Part shown: in pieces, positions 8,439 to 16,504 of the stretch | How positions within the stretch are numbered: position 1 is the stretch's first letter | Layout of the letters: every line of letters starts with the position of its first letter | NCBI GenBank assembly: GCA_964575675.1 | Contig: CAZNRY010000042.1 | Span: 1-23,459, forward strand | DNA length: 23,459 bases | Direction: 5' to 3' | Source: CAZNRY01 sp964575675 | Lineage (GTDB): Bacteria > Eisenbacteria > RBG-16-71-46 > CAIMUX01 > VGJL01 | Position numbers and translations under genes: made by a program | Notes under the pieces: model-generated | Told to the model about the DNA's origin: nothing | The model's database searches: none | What the model saw: the letters and a program-made list of their open reading frames with translations, nothing else

Positions 8439-8561
8439 GTCTTCCCCCAGATTCCCTCAACTGCACGGCCCCTCAGTGGTGGCCGGGCCGATCAAGTTTC
8501 ATGAGATCGGTCCCCCAAAACAGAGGACCAGGACTTCCGGTCCACCTGGAGAGGGGCGACC
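8439..8561 (-). other. pstB-phoU spacer
   Basis: This 123-bp spacer is the longest gap within pstS-phoU; the other junctions overlap or nearly touch. It holds small inverted repeats, such as CGGCC/GGCCG around a ten-base loop near 8466-8485 and GGACC/GGTCC near 8524-8542. They could slow or process the transcript, but no U-run terminator is visible. Confidence 0.3.
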
Positions 8562-9557
8562 CTATCCGAACCGTCCCGTGATGTAGTCCTCGGTCGCCTT
8601 GACCCGTGGATTCGTGAATAGGCGGCGGGTCACGTCGTATTCAATCAGATCACCGTTCAGCAGAAAGGCGGTTCGATCCGAAACCCGGGCTGCCTGCTGC
8701 ATGTTGTGGGTCACGATGACGATGGTGTACTGCGACTTCAGGAGCATGATCAGCTCCTCGATGCGGCTCGTCGCGGCGGGATCGAGTGCTGACGCGGGTT
8801 CGTCCATCAGGATGACCTCCGGCTCCACTGCGAGGCAACGGGCGATGCAGAGACGCTGCTGCTGGCCCCCCGACAGCTGGAGGGCCGAACGGCGGAGAGA
8901 GTCCTTCACCTCGTCCCAAAGCGCGGCTCTGCGCAGACTCTCCTCAGCCCGGGCTTCCAGCTCGGAACGGTTGTTGAGACCGAGCATCCGGAGCCCGAAA
9001 ACGACGTTGTCGAAGATCGACTTCGGGAACGGATTGGGCCGCTGGAAGACCATTCCGACCCGCCTACGCAAGTCGACGACGTCCGTCGACGTCGCGCGAA
9101 TGTCCAACTTACCGAAGAAGAGGCTGCCTTCGGTCCGAACACCCGGGATGAGATCGTTCATGCGGTTGAAGGAGCGCAGGAGCGTGCTCTTCCCGCATCC
9201 GGAGGGACCGATGATCGCCGTGACGGCGTGCTCCGGTATCTCCAGGCTGATCTCCTTCAAGGTCTTGCGCTGGCCGTAATAGAGGGTGAACTCGCGGGCG
9301 GTCAGGGAGGGGCGGATGATCCCGGCCTCCTCGGCGCCGCTCGATTCGTCTTCCGGTGCGCCCACCGGAAGCGCCTGAATCGGGGCCTGAATGGTGACCT
9401 GCGCATCGGAGGGGTGCGCGTGACGGCCGGATTCCCCATCTTGCCAAACTGGCGGTTCCATCACCAACGCCCTGAACCTCTCTCCGCCTGCGGCGGCCCC
9501 GGGGGGCGGGATTCCCTGCAGCAGGTCCCCCGAGGATGCGGCCTTGTCCGTCAGCAT
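8562..9557 (-). CDS. pstB: Phosphate ABC transporter ATPase PstB
   Basis: The 331-residue protein is the ATPase of the PstSCAB importer. It has Walker A GPSGCGKST (117-125), the Q-loop in VFQRPNPFPKSIFDN (Q172), signature LSGGQQQR (228-235), Walker B VILMDEPASALDP (248-260) and the H-loop H284. The FQRPNPFPKSI and SALDP motifs are typical of PstB. About 85 extra residues precede the ABC domain. They are Gly-, Pro- and Ala-rich and look disordered; usual PstB length is about 250-280. The ATG at 9557 is one base after the pstA stop and has GGGGAGG seven bases upstream, which supports the long form. A start at residue 33 (MEPPVWQDG) remains possible. Confidence 0.95.
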   Translation of the reverse strand: MLTDKAASSGDLLQGIPPPGAAAGGERFRALVMEPPVWQDGESGRHAHPSDAQVTIQAPIQALPVGAPEDESSGAEEAGIIRPSLTAREFTLYYGQRKTLKEISLEIPEHAVTAIIGPSGCGKSTLLRSFNRMNDLIPGVRTEGSLFFGKLDIRATSTDVVDLRRRVGMVFQRPNPFPKSIFDNVVFGLRMLGLNNRSELEARAEESLRRAALWDEVKDSLRRSALQLSGGQQQRLCIARCLAVEPEVILMDEPASALDPAATSRIEELIMLLKSQYTIVIVTHNMQQAARVSDRTAFLLNGDLIEYDVTRRLFTNPRVKATEDYITGRFG

Positions 9558-9558
9558 T

Positions 9559-10506
9559 CTACGACCTCCCCGCCAGCCGCGCCCTCAGTCGAGATCGAAG
9601 CAGCACGGCCGTCATGTTGAGCAGGAACGTCAGGATCAAGAGAACGAGCACCGTCCCGTAGAGCAGCGGGCGCGTCGCCTCCACATCCGGCGACTGCGTG
9701 GCCATCACGTAGACATGGTACCCGAGCTCCATGAACTGGTCCGTGGGTGACTGGGGCAGGTAGGGAAGGAAGTAGGCCGCGCCGGTGAACATGATCGGCG
9801 CCACCTCGCCCGCGCCCCTCGCCACCGATAGGATCGTCCCCGTGAGGATTCCCGGCATCGCCTGCGGAAGAAGGACGGAACGGACCGTCTGCCAGCGGGT
9901 CGCCCCAAGGGCGAGCGAGGCCTCGCGCGTGTCGCGCGGGACAGCCCTCAGCGCCTCTTCCGTCGTCACGATCACGACCGGCAAGTTAAGCAGGGCCAGG
10001 GTCAGCGCGGCCCACAGGAGGGACGGCTGGCCCCACAGGACATCCAGGCCCATCGCCCGATCGATGTTCCGGCCGATGAACTGGACGTAGAAGCCAAGCC
10101 CAAAGAGGCCGAACACGATGCTGGGCACGCCGGCGAGATTGCTGACGGAGAAGCGGACGGCCCTCGTCAGCCACGACGTGGGGGAGGCGTACTCGTGGAG
10201 GTAGATTGCCGCCCCCACCCCGAACGGCACAAGGGCGATCACCATCAGGAGCACGAGCGCGGCGGTGCCGAAGATCGCGGGGAAGATCCCGCCCTCCGTC
10301 ATCCCCTCGCGGGGAGCGCCGGAGAGGAACTCCCACGTCAGGGTTCCCGATCCAACGATCAGCACGTTGCCGAGGATCACGGCCAGAATGGCCACGATGA
10401 GGAAGACCGCGGCCCCCGTGATCAGGATGAACCCCCGATCGGCCCACTTCGAGGATCCGGCGCTCGTCCGGGGCAACGCGATCACCGTGCTTCTGGACGC
10501 GCTCAT
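9559..10506 (-). CDS. pstA: Phosphate ABC transporter permease PstA
   Basis: This 315-residue inner-membrane permease pairs with PstC to form the phosphate channel. About six transmembrane helices are visible. The cytoplasmic EAA loop REASLALGATRWQTV docks on PstB, and the late AGEVAPIMFTGAAYF stretch is typical of PstA. The frame is open well upstream, but that part is an Arg-rich shadow of pstC. The ATG at 10504-10506 overlaps the pstC stop in ATGA, so translation is probably coupled. Confidence 0.95.
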   Translation of the reverse strand: MSASRSTVIALPRTSAGSSKWADRGFILITGAAVFLIVAILAVILGNVLIVGSGTLTWEFLSGAPREGMTEGGIFPAIFGTAALVLLMVIALVPFGVGAAIYLHEYASPTSWLTRAVRFSVSNLAGVPSIVFGLFGLGFYVQFIGRNIDRAMGLDVLWGQPSLLWAALTLALLNLPVVIVTTEEALRAVPRDTREASLALGATRWQTVRSVLLPQAMPGILTGTILSVARGAGEVAPIMFTGAAYFLPYLPQSPTDQFMELGYHVYVMATQSPDVEATRPLLYGTVLVLLILTFLLNMTAVLLRSRLRARLAGRS

Positions 10507-11597
10507 CCGCCGACCAACCTTCTGCGAAGGCGATCCACGAACAGGCCGGCGACGACGTTGATGATGAACGTCGTCACGAAGAGCAGCCCGCCCAGGAAGA
10601 ACAGGGTCGAGTAGTGCGGGCTTCCGATGACGACCTCGGCCATCTCGGCCGCGATCGTGGCGGAGAGGGTTCGCACCGAATCGAACACGCTCGAAGAGAC
10701 CATGGAGGCGTTCCCGGAGGCCATCAAGACGATCATCGTCTCGCCGACCGCCCGGGCCAGCCCCAGGAGACAGGCTGCGGAGACTCCCGCCGCAGCGGCT
10801 GGGAGGGTGACAAACCACGCCGTCTGCCATCGAGAAGCCCCCAGGGCGAGCGAGGCCTCACGGAACGACTTCGGAACAGCCCTCAGGGCATCTTCCGACA
10901 CGGTGAAGATCGTGGGGATCACCGCAAGGGAGAGTGCGATGCCGGCGTTCAGCGCGTTCAGCCTCGTCCCCTGATGCGTGAGGGCGTTGAGCCAGGAGGC
11001 CATGACGATCAGGGCGAAGAAACCGAGAACGACGGAGGGGATCCCCGCGAGAAGCTCAACGATCGGCTTGACGATCTCACGGATCTTGGTGGGCGCGAAC
11101 TCCGAGGTGAAGACCGCCGCCAGAACGCCTAGCGGCATCGCAAAGATCATGGCCACGAGCGTGACCTTCAGCGTTCCGAGCAGGAGCGGGAATAGACCAT
11201 ACTTCGGAATGTCGCTGACCGGCTGCCAGATCGAGGTCGCGAAGAAATGGGAGAGGCTCGCTTCCTTCTGGGTCTCAGGGTCGAGAAGGACGGGAATCGC
11301 CTCCTTCATGACGAAGACGATGATCAGCAGGAGACCGAGGATCGCGAGGATCGCGTTCGCTCGAAGGAGCCCGGCGATGGCCGACTCTCCTCGCCGCCGG
11401 CTTCTCCGCAGGCGCGAGAGCGGCGGATACGATCCCGGCGGCTCCTCCGTCATGCCGGATGAACCGCCGATAACACCCGTTCGGCGCCGGGAATCTCCCC
11501 CGGCGCCCGCGACTTGCGCGGACCCCCGTCCGGGAGCAGATCCTCCGATCGCCCCCCCGGACTGATGGACCGCGTCCTGTTCCATGGATGAGGTCAC
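10503..11597 (-). CDS. pstC: Phosphate ABC transporter permease PstC
   Basis: The 364-residue permease is the second channel subunit of the phosphate importer. About six helices start near residue 80. The EAA loop reads REASLALGASRWQTAW, followed by LARAVGETMIVLMASGN, a PstC hallmark. Roughly 75 hydrophilic residues, rich in Gly, Ser and Arg, precede the first helix and include RLRRSRRRGES. The GTG at 11597 overlaps the pstS stop (GTGA), which suggests coupling. ATG codons at residue 5 or 49 (MTEEPPGS) are alternatives, because no strong Shine-Dalgarno marks any of them. The 3' end overlaps pstA by 4 bp. Confidence 0.93.
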   Translation of the reverse strand: MTSSMEQDAVHQSGGAIGGSAPGRGSAQVAGAGGDSRRRTGVIGGSSGMTEEPPGSYPPLSRLRRSRRRGESAIAGLLRANAILAILGLLLIIVFVMKEAIPVLLDPETQKEASLSHFFATSIWQPVSDIPKYGLFPLLLGTLKVTLVAMIFAMPLGVLAAVFTSEFAPTKIREIVKPIVELLAGIPSVVLGFFALIVMASWLNALTHQGTRLNALNAGIALSLAVIPTIFTVSEDALRAVPKSFREASLALGASRWQTAWFVTLPAAAAGVSAACLLGLARAVGETMIVLMASGNASMVSSSVFDSVRTLSATIAAEMAEVVIGSPHYSTLFFLGGLLFVTTFIINVVAGLFVDRLRRRLVGG

Positions 11598-12427
11598 TTG
11601 ACCGGGAAGTACCCTACCTGGGTCACGATCGCCTGACCCTCCTCAGAGAGAACCCAGTCCACGAACTTCTTGACGTCCCCTGCGGGACTCTTGCGCGTGT
11701 AGAAGAACAGCGGACGGGACAGCGGGTAGCTGCCGTCCTTGACCGCTTTGGCGCTCGGCAGCACGGCCGGAGCCGTCGCGTCCTTCCGCACCGCGCACTC
11801 GCGGACGCCCTTGGCGTAGGCGGCGCCGCCGTAGCCGATCCCAAGTGGATCCTGAGCGACCGCGTTCACGACCGCGGCAGTTCCGGGGAGTGTCTGGCAC
11901 TGGGGAGCGAAATCGCCGCCGAGGAGGACCTCATCCTTGAAGAAGACGTAGGTGCCCGAGCTGTTCTCGCGGCCGTAGATGGTGATCCGCGCGTCGGGGC
12001 CTCCCACTTGCTTCCAGTTCGTGATCTTGCCCGTGTAGATGTCGCGGAGCTGCTCGAACGTCAGCTCCTTCATGGCGCTGCTCTCGTGGACGTATACAGT
12101 CAGCCCGTCCTTCGCCACCGGAATCTCGACCCCCATCGTCTGGTAGCGATCGCGAAGCTTGAGCTTCTCGTCCTGCTTCATCGCCCGCGATGCGGTCGCG
12201 ATGTCGGTCGTCCCGTTGATGAGGGCGGCGATCCCGACGCCGGATCCTCCACCGGTGACCTGGATCACGCTTCCCGGATTCGCCGTCATGTACTTCTCCG
12301 CCCAGCGCTGGGTGAGAATGACCATCGTGTCCGATCCCTTGATCGTCGTTCCTCGTCCGGCCAGCGCGATCCCTGGACCCAGGAGCGCCAGCGCGAGGAA
12401 CATCGAGGCCGCCTTCCGAAGAGACAT
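11594..12427 (-). CDS. pstS: Phosphate-binding periplasmic protein PstS
   Basis: The 277-residue protein captures phosphate in the periplasm for PstCAB. A signal peptide (MSLRKAASMFLALALL, cleaved near ALAG, about residue 23) leads into the mature protein; no lipobox Cys is present. Phosphate-binding loops are visible as IKGSDTM, GGGSGVGI, TASRAMK and GRENSSGTY. The ATG at 12427 was chosen over the in-frame ATG codons at 12463 and 12448, because AGGAGG (12434-12439) sits six bases upstream and the signal peptide starts right there. It lies 187 bp downstream of the porin gene and overlaps pstC by 4 bp. Confidence 0.95.
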   Translation of the reverse strand: MSLRKAASMFLALALLGPGIALAGRGTTIKGSDTMVILTQRWAEKYMTANPGSVIQVTGGGSGVGIAALINGTTDIATASRAMKQDEKLKLRDRYQTMGVEIPVAKDGLTVYVHESSAMKELTFEQLRDIYTGKITNWKQVGGPDARITIYGRENSSGTYVFFKDEVLLGGDFAPQCQTLPGTAAVVNAVAQDPLGIGYGGAAYAKGVRECAVRKDATAPAVLPSAKAVKDGSYPLSRPLFFYTRKSPAGDVKKFVDWVLSEEGQAIVTQVGYFPVK

Positions 12428-12475
12428 CCTGATCCTCCTTTGGTTCATCGAATCGAGTCGCAAACGTTCGCCGGG

Positions 12476-12584
12476 CCGCGCTCGCCTCGTGCATCCATCT
12501 CGGCTTGGCGCGCTCGCCCCGCGCCTCTCGCTCGGTCGGCTATACGAACAGGGCGCCGACCTCGCGAGGGCACGGACTCGCGCC
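12476..12584 (-). repeat. Degenerate third copy of the dispersed repeat (porin-pstS gap)
   Basis: The plus strand here resembles the reverse complement of the repeats at 21919 and 23330. CCGCGCTCGCCT (12476-12487) and the following GCATCC and CTCGGCT match one end. AGGGCGCC followed by CCTCGCG (about 12550-12566) match the inner part. About 36 bases are inserted between these blocks. A short translated similarity also exists (EQGADLARARTRA against EQGASLAGARARA). The alignment was made by eye. It fills most of the gap between the porin and pstS genes. Confidence 0.5.
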
Positions 12585-12614
12585 CCTTCATAAGCGAACA
12601 GGCTTCCGCCCGGC

Positions 12615-13856
12615 TCAGAACTTGTGCTGAAGCTGCAGGGTCCAGAAATTGTCCTTTAGATCCCTGTATCCGTCGGTCGGGGCCGTCTTCTTCATGTCCG
12701 TCATGGGGACGTCGTAGGCGACCGTGACGCGGGTGTTGCCGTCGTAGAAGAAGTTCATCCCCAGGCCGATCCGTTCGTATTGATCGTGCTCGACGTCGGC
12801 GTTGGGGTCGTACGTGTCGTACCGTGCGGCAAACTGGAGACGGTCGCCGGCATTCTGGACCCACATGGCGTACCAGCCGACGAAGTCGGTCGCCATGTGC
12901 CCCTTCTCCTTCCCGGCGGCGAACGTCTGGCTCGGGGCGAGCGCCTTGACCGAGTCCGGATTCACCTCGTGCCCCGAGTAGAACTCGCCGCGGATTGTGC
13001 CCCCGCCGACGATCGGCAGCGCGTAGAAATACTGGGCATCCGCGCCGAGACGGGTCTTGTCGTGCTCGTAGCTCTTTCCGGCGAGGGGGATCGAGTTGCG
13101 CCCGGTGTAGTAGGAGACGGCGCCATCGATCCTTCCCTGCGAGTAGCGGGCGCGCGCGACGAAGTCCTTCCCGTTGGTCGGATCGGTGTTCGGGAAGTAG
13201 GAGTTGTTGACGCCGCCGCCGTTCAAGAGGCCGAGGACGGTCTGGAACTGCGGCGTCCATTGGCTCGTGACCGTCACTCCCCGATCGCGCTCACCCGAGA
13301 AGAGGACGTTTTCCGCCCTGGAGCGCTCGGGAAGCTCGCGGACGCTCGAGGAGCGCTCGATCTCGTAGCCGAACGGGACATTGAACTGACCCGCCGAGAG
13401 CTGATGAATGTGTTCATTGGTCCACAAATCCTTCAGGGTGATGTACGCCTCGAGCAGCCGGATCGTCCGGTCCTGGCCGCCGTCGAAATAGACCACGGCC
13501 TGGCTCAGCGGGCTCGAATCATACGTGACCTTGACCCTGCCGCGGCGAATATGGAACCGGTTGGTGTTGGAAGTCTTGGCCGTGGATGAGGAACTGGTCC
13601 AGCCGACGTTGTCAACGCTCGTCTCGTTCAGCTCATAGCGCGCCTGGACATAGCCCGAGATCTTGATTCTCTTCAGCTTATCGAGGTCGGACTGCATGGT
13701 CTGGGTCTGCTCGGTCAGGACGTCCAGCCGACCCTGCATTTGCTCCGCATTGGCCTGAGAACCGGCCTCTTGGCTCTGCGCCTGGACGACAGCCACTCCC
13801 GAAACCAGATAAACAACGAGGATCGCGAAGGCGAGGAACCTCCGAGAATGAGACAC
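12615..13856 (-). CDS. Phosphate-selective outer-membrane porin (porin O/P family)
   Basis: The 413-residue protein fits the Porin_O_P family, trimeric channels that pass phosphate or polyphosphate across the outer membrane. It has a signal peptide (to about residue 26, VVQA/Q) and a short coiled-coil region (about 33-62). A beta-barrel then begins at KISGYVQARYE. GRVKVTYD, GQFNVPFGYE and SGERDRGV are typical of OprP/OprO-like porins. The chain ends in LQLQHKF, with the terminal Phe usual for outer-membrane barrels. The GTG at 13856 is preceded by AGGGGGAAGA and opens directly onto the signal peptide. A longer ATG start at 13925 has no such support. Its place before pstS and after phoB fits phosphate uptake under PhoB control. 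Confidence 0.9.
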   Translation of the reverse strand: MSHSRRFLAFAILVVYLVSGVAVVQAQSQEAGSQANAEQMQGRLDVLTEQTQTMQSDLDKLKRIKISGYVQARYELNETSVDNVGWTSSSSTAKTSNTNRFHIRRGRVKVTYDSSPLSQAVVYFDGGQDRTIRLLEAYITLKDLWTNEHIHQLSAGQFNVPFGYEIERSSSVRELPERSRAENVLFSGERDRGVTVTSQWTPQFQTVLGLLNGGGVNNSYFPNTDPTNGKDFVARARYSQGRIDGAVSYYTGRNSIPLAGKSYEHDKTRLGADAQYFYALPIVGGGTIRGEFYSGHEVNPDSVKALAPSQTFAAGKEKGHMATDFVGWYAMWVQNAGDRLQFAARYDTYDPNADVEHDQYERIGLGMNFFYDGNTRVTVAYDVPMTDMKKTAPTDGYRDLKDNFWTLQLQHKF

Positions 13857-13931
13857 TTGTTCTTCCCCCTGGGGCGTCTCTCGACGATGGGCGGGGCCAT
13901 TCCCTGCCCAGAGAGGCGGCCACACAGACCC

Positions 13932-14019
13932 AATCTAGGTGCGTCTCGTTGCGATTTGTCGACGAGGGGGTTAAGAGGATGTTAATTCGCGTAAGACATT
14001 CCTAGTTAATCGATTAACT
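13932..14019 (-). promoter_or_regulatory. Candidate PhoB-controlled promoter of the porin-pst genes
   Basis: An AT-rich island lies between phoB and the porin. A tandem 11-bp direct repeat, GAGGGGGTTAA (13964-13974) and GAGGATGTTAA (13975-13985), agrees at 9 of 11 positions. On the minus strand this reads TTAACATCCTC then TTAACCCCCTC. Eleven-base spacing is what PhoB/PhoP-type winged-helix dimers recognise, and the TTAACA core resembles the Bacillus PhoP box. A perfect palindrome AGTTAATCGATTAACT is at 14004-14019. A weak -10-like TAGATT lies at 13932-13937 (minus). Regulation by PhoB is inferred from these patterns and the gene context. Confidence 0.45.
14004..14019. repeat. Perfect 16-bp AT-rich palindrome
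   Basis: AGTTAATCGATTAACT is fully self-complementary and stands out in this GC-rich window. It lies 33 bp beyond the phoB stop and about 150 bp upstream of the porin start. It could be an operator for a dimeric regulator. No T-run follows it, so a terminator is less likely. Confidence 0.6.
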
Positions 14020-14051
14020 CGTCAGAACAGCGCTATCGCAGTCGGTCGAGG

Positions 14052-14735
14052 CTAGTCCGGCACCAGCTTGTATCCCACACCGGTCACCGTGTCGATCAGG
14101 TGCGCCCCCTCTCCGAGCTTGATCCGGAGGCGGCGGATGTGGACATCGACAGTTCGAGTCTCGCCAATGTAGTCGTACCCCCAGACCTTCCGGAGGAGCT
14201 CGTCACGGGAGTGCACCCGCCCGGGTGTCTGCGCCAGGAAGCAGAGAAGCTCGAATTCCTTGCGTGTCAGGGAGATTTCCCTGCCGGCGTAGGTCGCCTC
14301 GTGGGCGTGCAGGTCGATCACCAGCTTCTCGATAGCGATGCTCGCGGGTGCCGATGCGGCGTGGGATCGACGAAGGAGGGCGCGCATTCGGGCGACCAGC
14401 TCACGGGGGCTGAAGGGCTTTGTGAGGTAGTCATCAGCCCCCTGCTCGAACCCGAGCAGCTTGTCTGTCTCGGTCGAGCGGGCGGTCAGCAGAAGGACGG
14501 GTAGGTCCTGCGTCGTCGGCTCGGCGCGTATCTGCCGGAGCACCTCGATTCCGGATTGCCCCGGGAGCATGATGTCGAGGATGACGGCGTCGGGACGCGA
14601 CGCGAAGACCTGCTCGAGGCCGGTCTCCCCGTCGGACGCCACCGCGGCGCGGAAACCGGCCCGCTCCAGATTGTACTTGATCAAGTCCCGGATTCTCGTC
14701 TCGTCTTCGACCACGAGGATCAGCGGACTCGTCAC
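14052..14735 (-). CDS. phoB: Phosphate response regulator PhoB (OmpR/PhoB family)
   Basis: The 227-residue regulator has a receiver domain with the acidic pocket E10/D11, phospho-acceptor D54 (VILDIMLPG), T84 and K106. A C-terminal winged-helix DNA-binding domain (about 130-227) carries LTRKEFELL, SRDELLRKVWGY and RTVDVHIRRLRIKLG. These are strong PhoB-type signatures. When phosphorylated by PhoR it would activate phosphate-starvation genes. The GTG start overlaps the phoR stop in GTGA, so both are made from one message. The assignment to PhoB rather than another OmpR-type regulator rests on sequence plus the adjacent phoR and pst genes. Confidence 0.92.
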   Translation of the reverse strand: MTSPLILVVEDETRIRDLIKYNLERAGFRAAVASDGETGLEQVFASRPDAVILDIMLPGQSGIEVLRQIRAEPTTQDLPVLLLTARSTETDKLLGFEQGADDYLTKPFSPRELVARMRALLRRSHAASAPASIAIEKLVIDLHAHEATYAGREISLTRKEFELLCFLAQTPGRVHSRDELLRKVWGYDYIGETRTVDVHIRRLRIKLGEGAHLIDTVTGVGYKLVPD

Positions 14736-16495
14736 GGCTCACCTCGAGGGATCTCGAAGCGAAACGTGCTCCCCTCGCTGGGCAGGCTTTTCACAGCGAC
14801 CTTCCCGCCGTGCAGCTCGACGATGTGCTTGACGATAGACAATCCCAGTCCCGTTCCGCCGTGGTCCCGTGAGCGCCCCTTATCCACACGGTAGAACCGC
14901 TCGAAGAGGCGGGGGAGATGCTCGTCCGCAATACCGCCCCCCGTGTCTCGAACCTCGCACCAGGCGCTGGCCTCATCGAGGCCGCAGGCGACTTCGATCG
15001 TTCCCCGCTCGGTGTGCTTGAGGGCGTTGTCGAGCAGGTTGGCGATCACCTGTTCCAGACGGGTGCGGTCCGCCACGACCGGAATCGGGGGACCGGGCTC
15101 CATCCGCATCGTGATCCCCGCGCGGGAGGCTGGATCCCTGAAGACAGCCAACTGCCCCTCCGCCGACTCCCGCAGGTCGAATGGTACTCGGGTCAACCGT
15201 ACCTCGGGGCGCTCGAGATCCGCGAGCGAGAGAAGATCGTTCGTCATGGATTCCAGGCGGGTCGCGGCGTCCCGGATCACCCGGACGAACTCCTCCCGAT
15301 GTTCCACGTCATCAAGGCCCCCGTCGAGGAGGGTTTCCGAGTATCCGCGGATCGAGGTCAGGGGCGTGCGCAGTTCGTGGGAGACGTTTGCCACGAAGTC
15401 GCGCCGCACACGGTTCAGTCGTTCCTCCTCCGTCTTGTCGTGGAGAACAAGGAGGACCGTCCCCGTTGTCTCGTCGCGGAGGCGTGTGGCCGTCGCGCGG
15501 AGAAGACGTTGCTGAGGTCCCCAAATCTGGAAGTCCCCCTCCACGGTTTGGCGGTTCTGCCGCGCCTCCTGCAGGAGCGTCTTAAGCTCCGGCAGACGAG
15601 TGAACTCGTGAATCGATGCGCCGCCTTCCGGAGGGATCGCTAGACCCATCATGGTCGCCAGGGCGTGGTTCGCATGAATCACGCGATCCTGTCCGTTCAG
15701 CAGGGCCACGCCGTCGGTCATGTGGGCGAGGATCTGCTCGCGCTCGTCCCGTTCCAGCTCGAGAGCCACCAGGCGGACCCGCATCTCTCGCGACATCGCA
15801 TTCATCGCGGCGCCAAGCCGGCCTACCTCGTCGGGCGGCATCTCCCTGGCGCGCGCGCCGAGCTCTCCCTCGCCGATCTGCGAGGCGACGCGAGCGAGCT
15901 CGCCGATCCGCGCCGCGTGACGCCCGGCCATCCAGTAAACCAGGAGAAGCCCCACGGCCAGGGTCAGGGCAGCGCCGGCAAACCAAAGACGGAGGAGTGA
16001 TGACGAACGGCGCTCGAGCTGCTCTAGCGGCTCGGCCAAGCGGATGACCGCCACCCCTTCGATGTCATGGACCGGGACGGCGACGTAGAGGAAGTCGTGC
16101 CCGACCGTCGCGCTGTGGCGGACGTTGTGCGCGGTCTGGCCGGCGAGGGCGCCTTTGACCTCGGGGCGAGTTGCGTGGTTCTCGACGTGCGGAAGCTGGG
16201 CATGCGGGACCTCGGAATCGCCGATCACCCGGCCCTCGCCGTCGATGAGGGTGATGCGATAGTCGAGGGCCTTTGCTGTTTCGATTGCGAAGGCGGTCCA
16301 GTCTCGACCGGTTGAGGAGCCTGTTCGCTCCAGGTCGAGAATGAGGTACCGTCCGACGCGCTCCAGGACCTCCGCGTCCCGCTCAACGAGCCAAGATCGG
16401 TCCTTGCGGACGGCGAACAGCGTCGCCACCGCGAGCGCGACCGCGAGCAGCAGCGAGTAGGCGAGGAACAGGCGCGTCCTGAACGATAGCGTCAT
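14732..16495 (-). CDS. phoR: Phosphate sensor histidine kinase PhoR
   Basis: The 587-residue sensor kinase has a first membrane helix (about 8-28), a periplasmic domain (about 30-165), a second helix (170-190) and HAMP (about 190-245). A PAS domain (about 250-355), HisKA with H373 in VSHELRTPL, and HATPase_c (NLLDNALKHT, DTGGGI, GGTGLGLSIV) complete the chain. This layout matches long PhoR kinases with a true extracytoplasmic domain, unlike E. coli PhoR. It phosphorylates PhoB when phosphate is scarce and is restrained through PhoU and Pst. The ATG lies nine bases after the stop of the small upstream gene without a clear Shine-Dalgarno sequence, so it may depend on upstream translation. Confidence 0.92.
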   Translation of the reverse strand: MTLSFRTRLFLAYSLLLAVALAVATLFAVRKDRSWLVERDAEVLERVGRYLILDLERTGSSTGRDWTAFAIETAKALDYRITLIDGEGRVIGDSEVPHAQLPHVENHATRPEVKGALAGQTAHNVRHSATVGHDFLYVAVPVHDIEGVAVIRLAEPLEQLERRSSSLLRLWFAGAALTLAVGLLLVYWMAGRHAARIGELARVASQIGEGELGARAREMPPDEVGRLGAAMNAMSREMRVRLVALELERDEREQILAHMTDGVALLNGQDRVIHANHALATMMGLAIPPEGGASIHEFTRLPELKTLLQEARQNRQTVEGDFQIWGPQQRLLRATATRLRDETTGTVLLVLHDKTEEERLNRVRRDFVANVSHELRTPLTSIRGYSETLLDGGLDDVEHREEFVRVIRDAATRLESMTNDLLSLADLERPEVRLTRVPFDLRESAEGQLAVFRDPASRAGITMRMEPGPPIPVVADRTRLEQVIANLLDNALKHTERGTIEVACGLDEASAWCEVRDTGGGIADEHLPRLFERFYRVDKGRSRDHGGTGLGLSIVKHIVELHGGKVAVKSLPSEGSTFRFEIPRGEP

Positions 16496-16504
16496 GGAAC
16501 GGGT

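Noticed and set aside
8466..8542. Intrinsic terminator between pstB and phoU
   Set aside because: Only short imperfect stems are present and no run of T follows on the minus strand.
10507..10830. Longer N-terminus for PstA
   Set aside because: This part is an Arg-rich frame inside pstC; the ATGA overlap at 10503-10506 gives the natural start.
11588..12727. 379-residue plus-strand open frame
   Set aside because: It lies opposite pstS and has no motifs; its tail only runs through the degenerate repeat.
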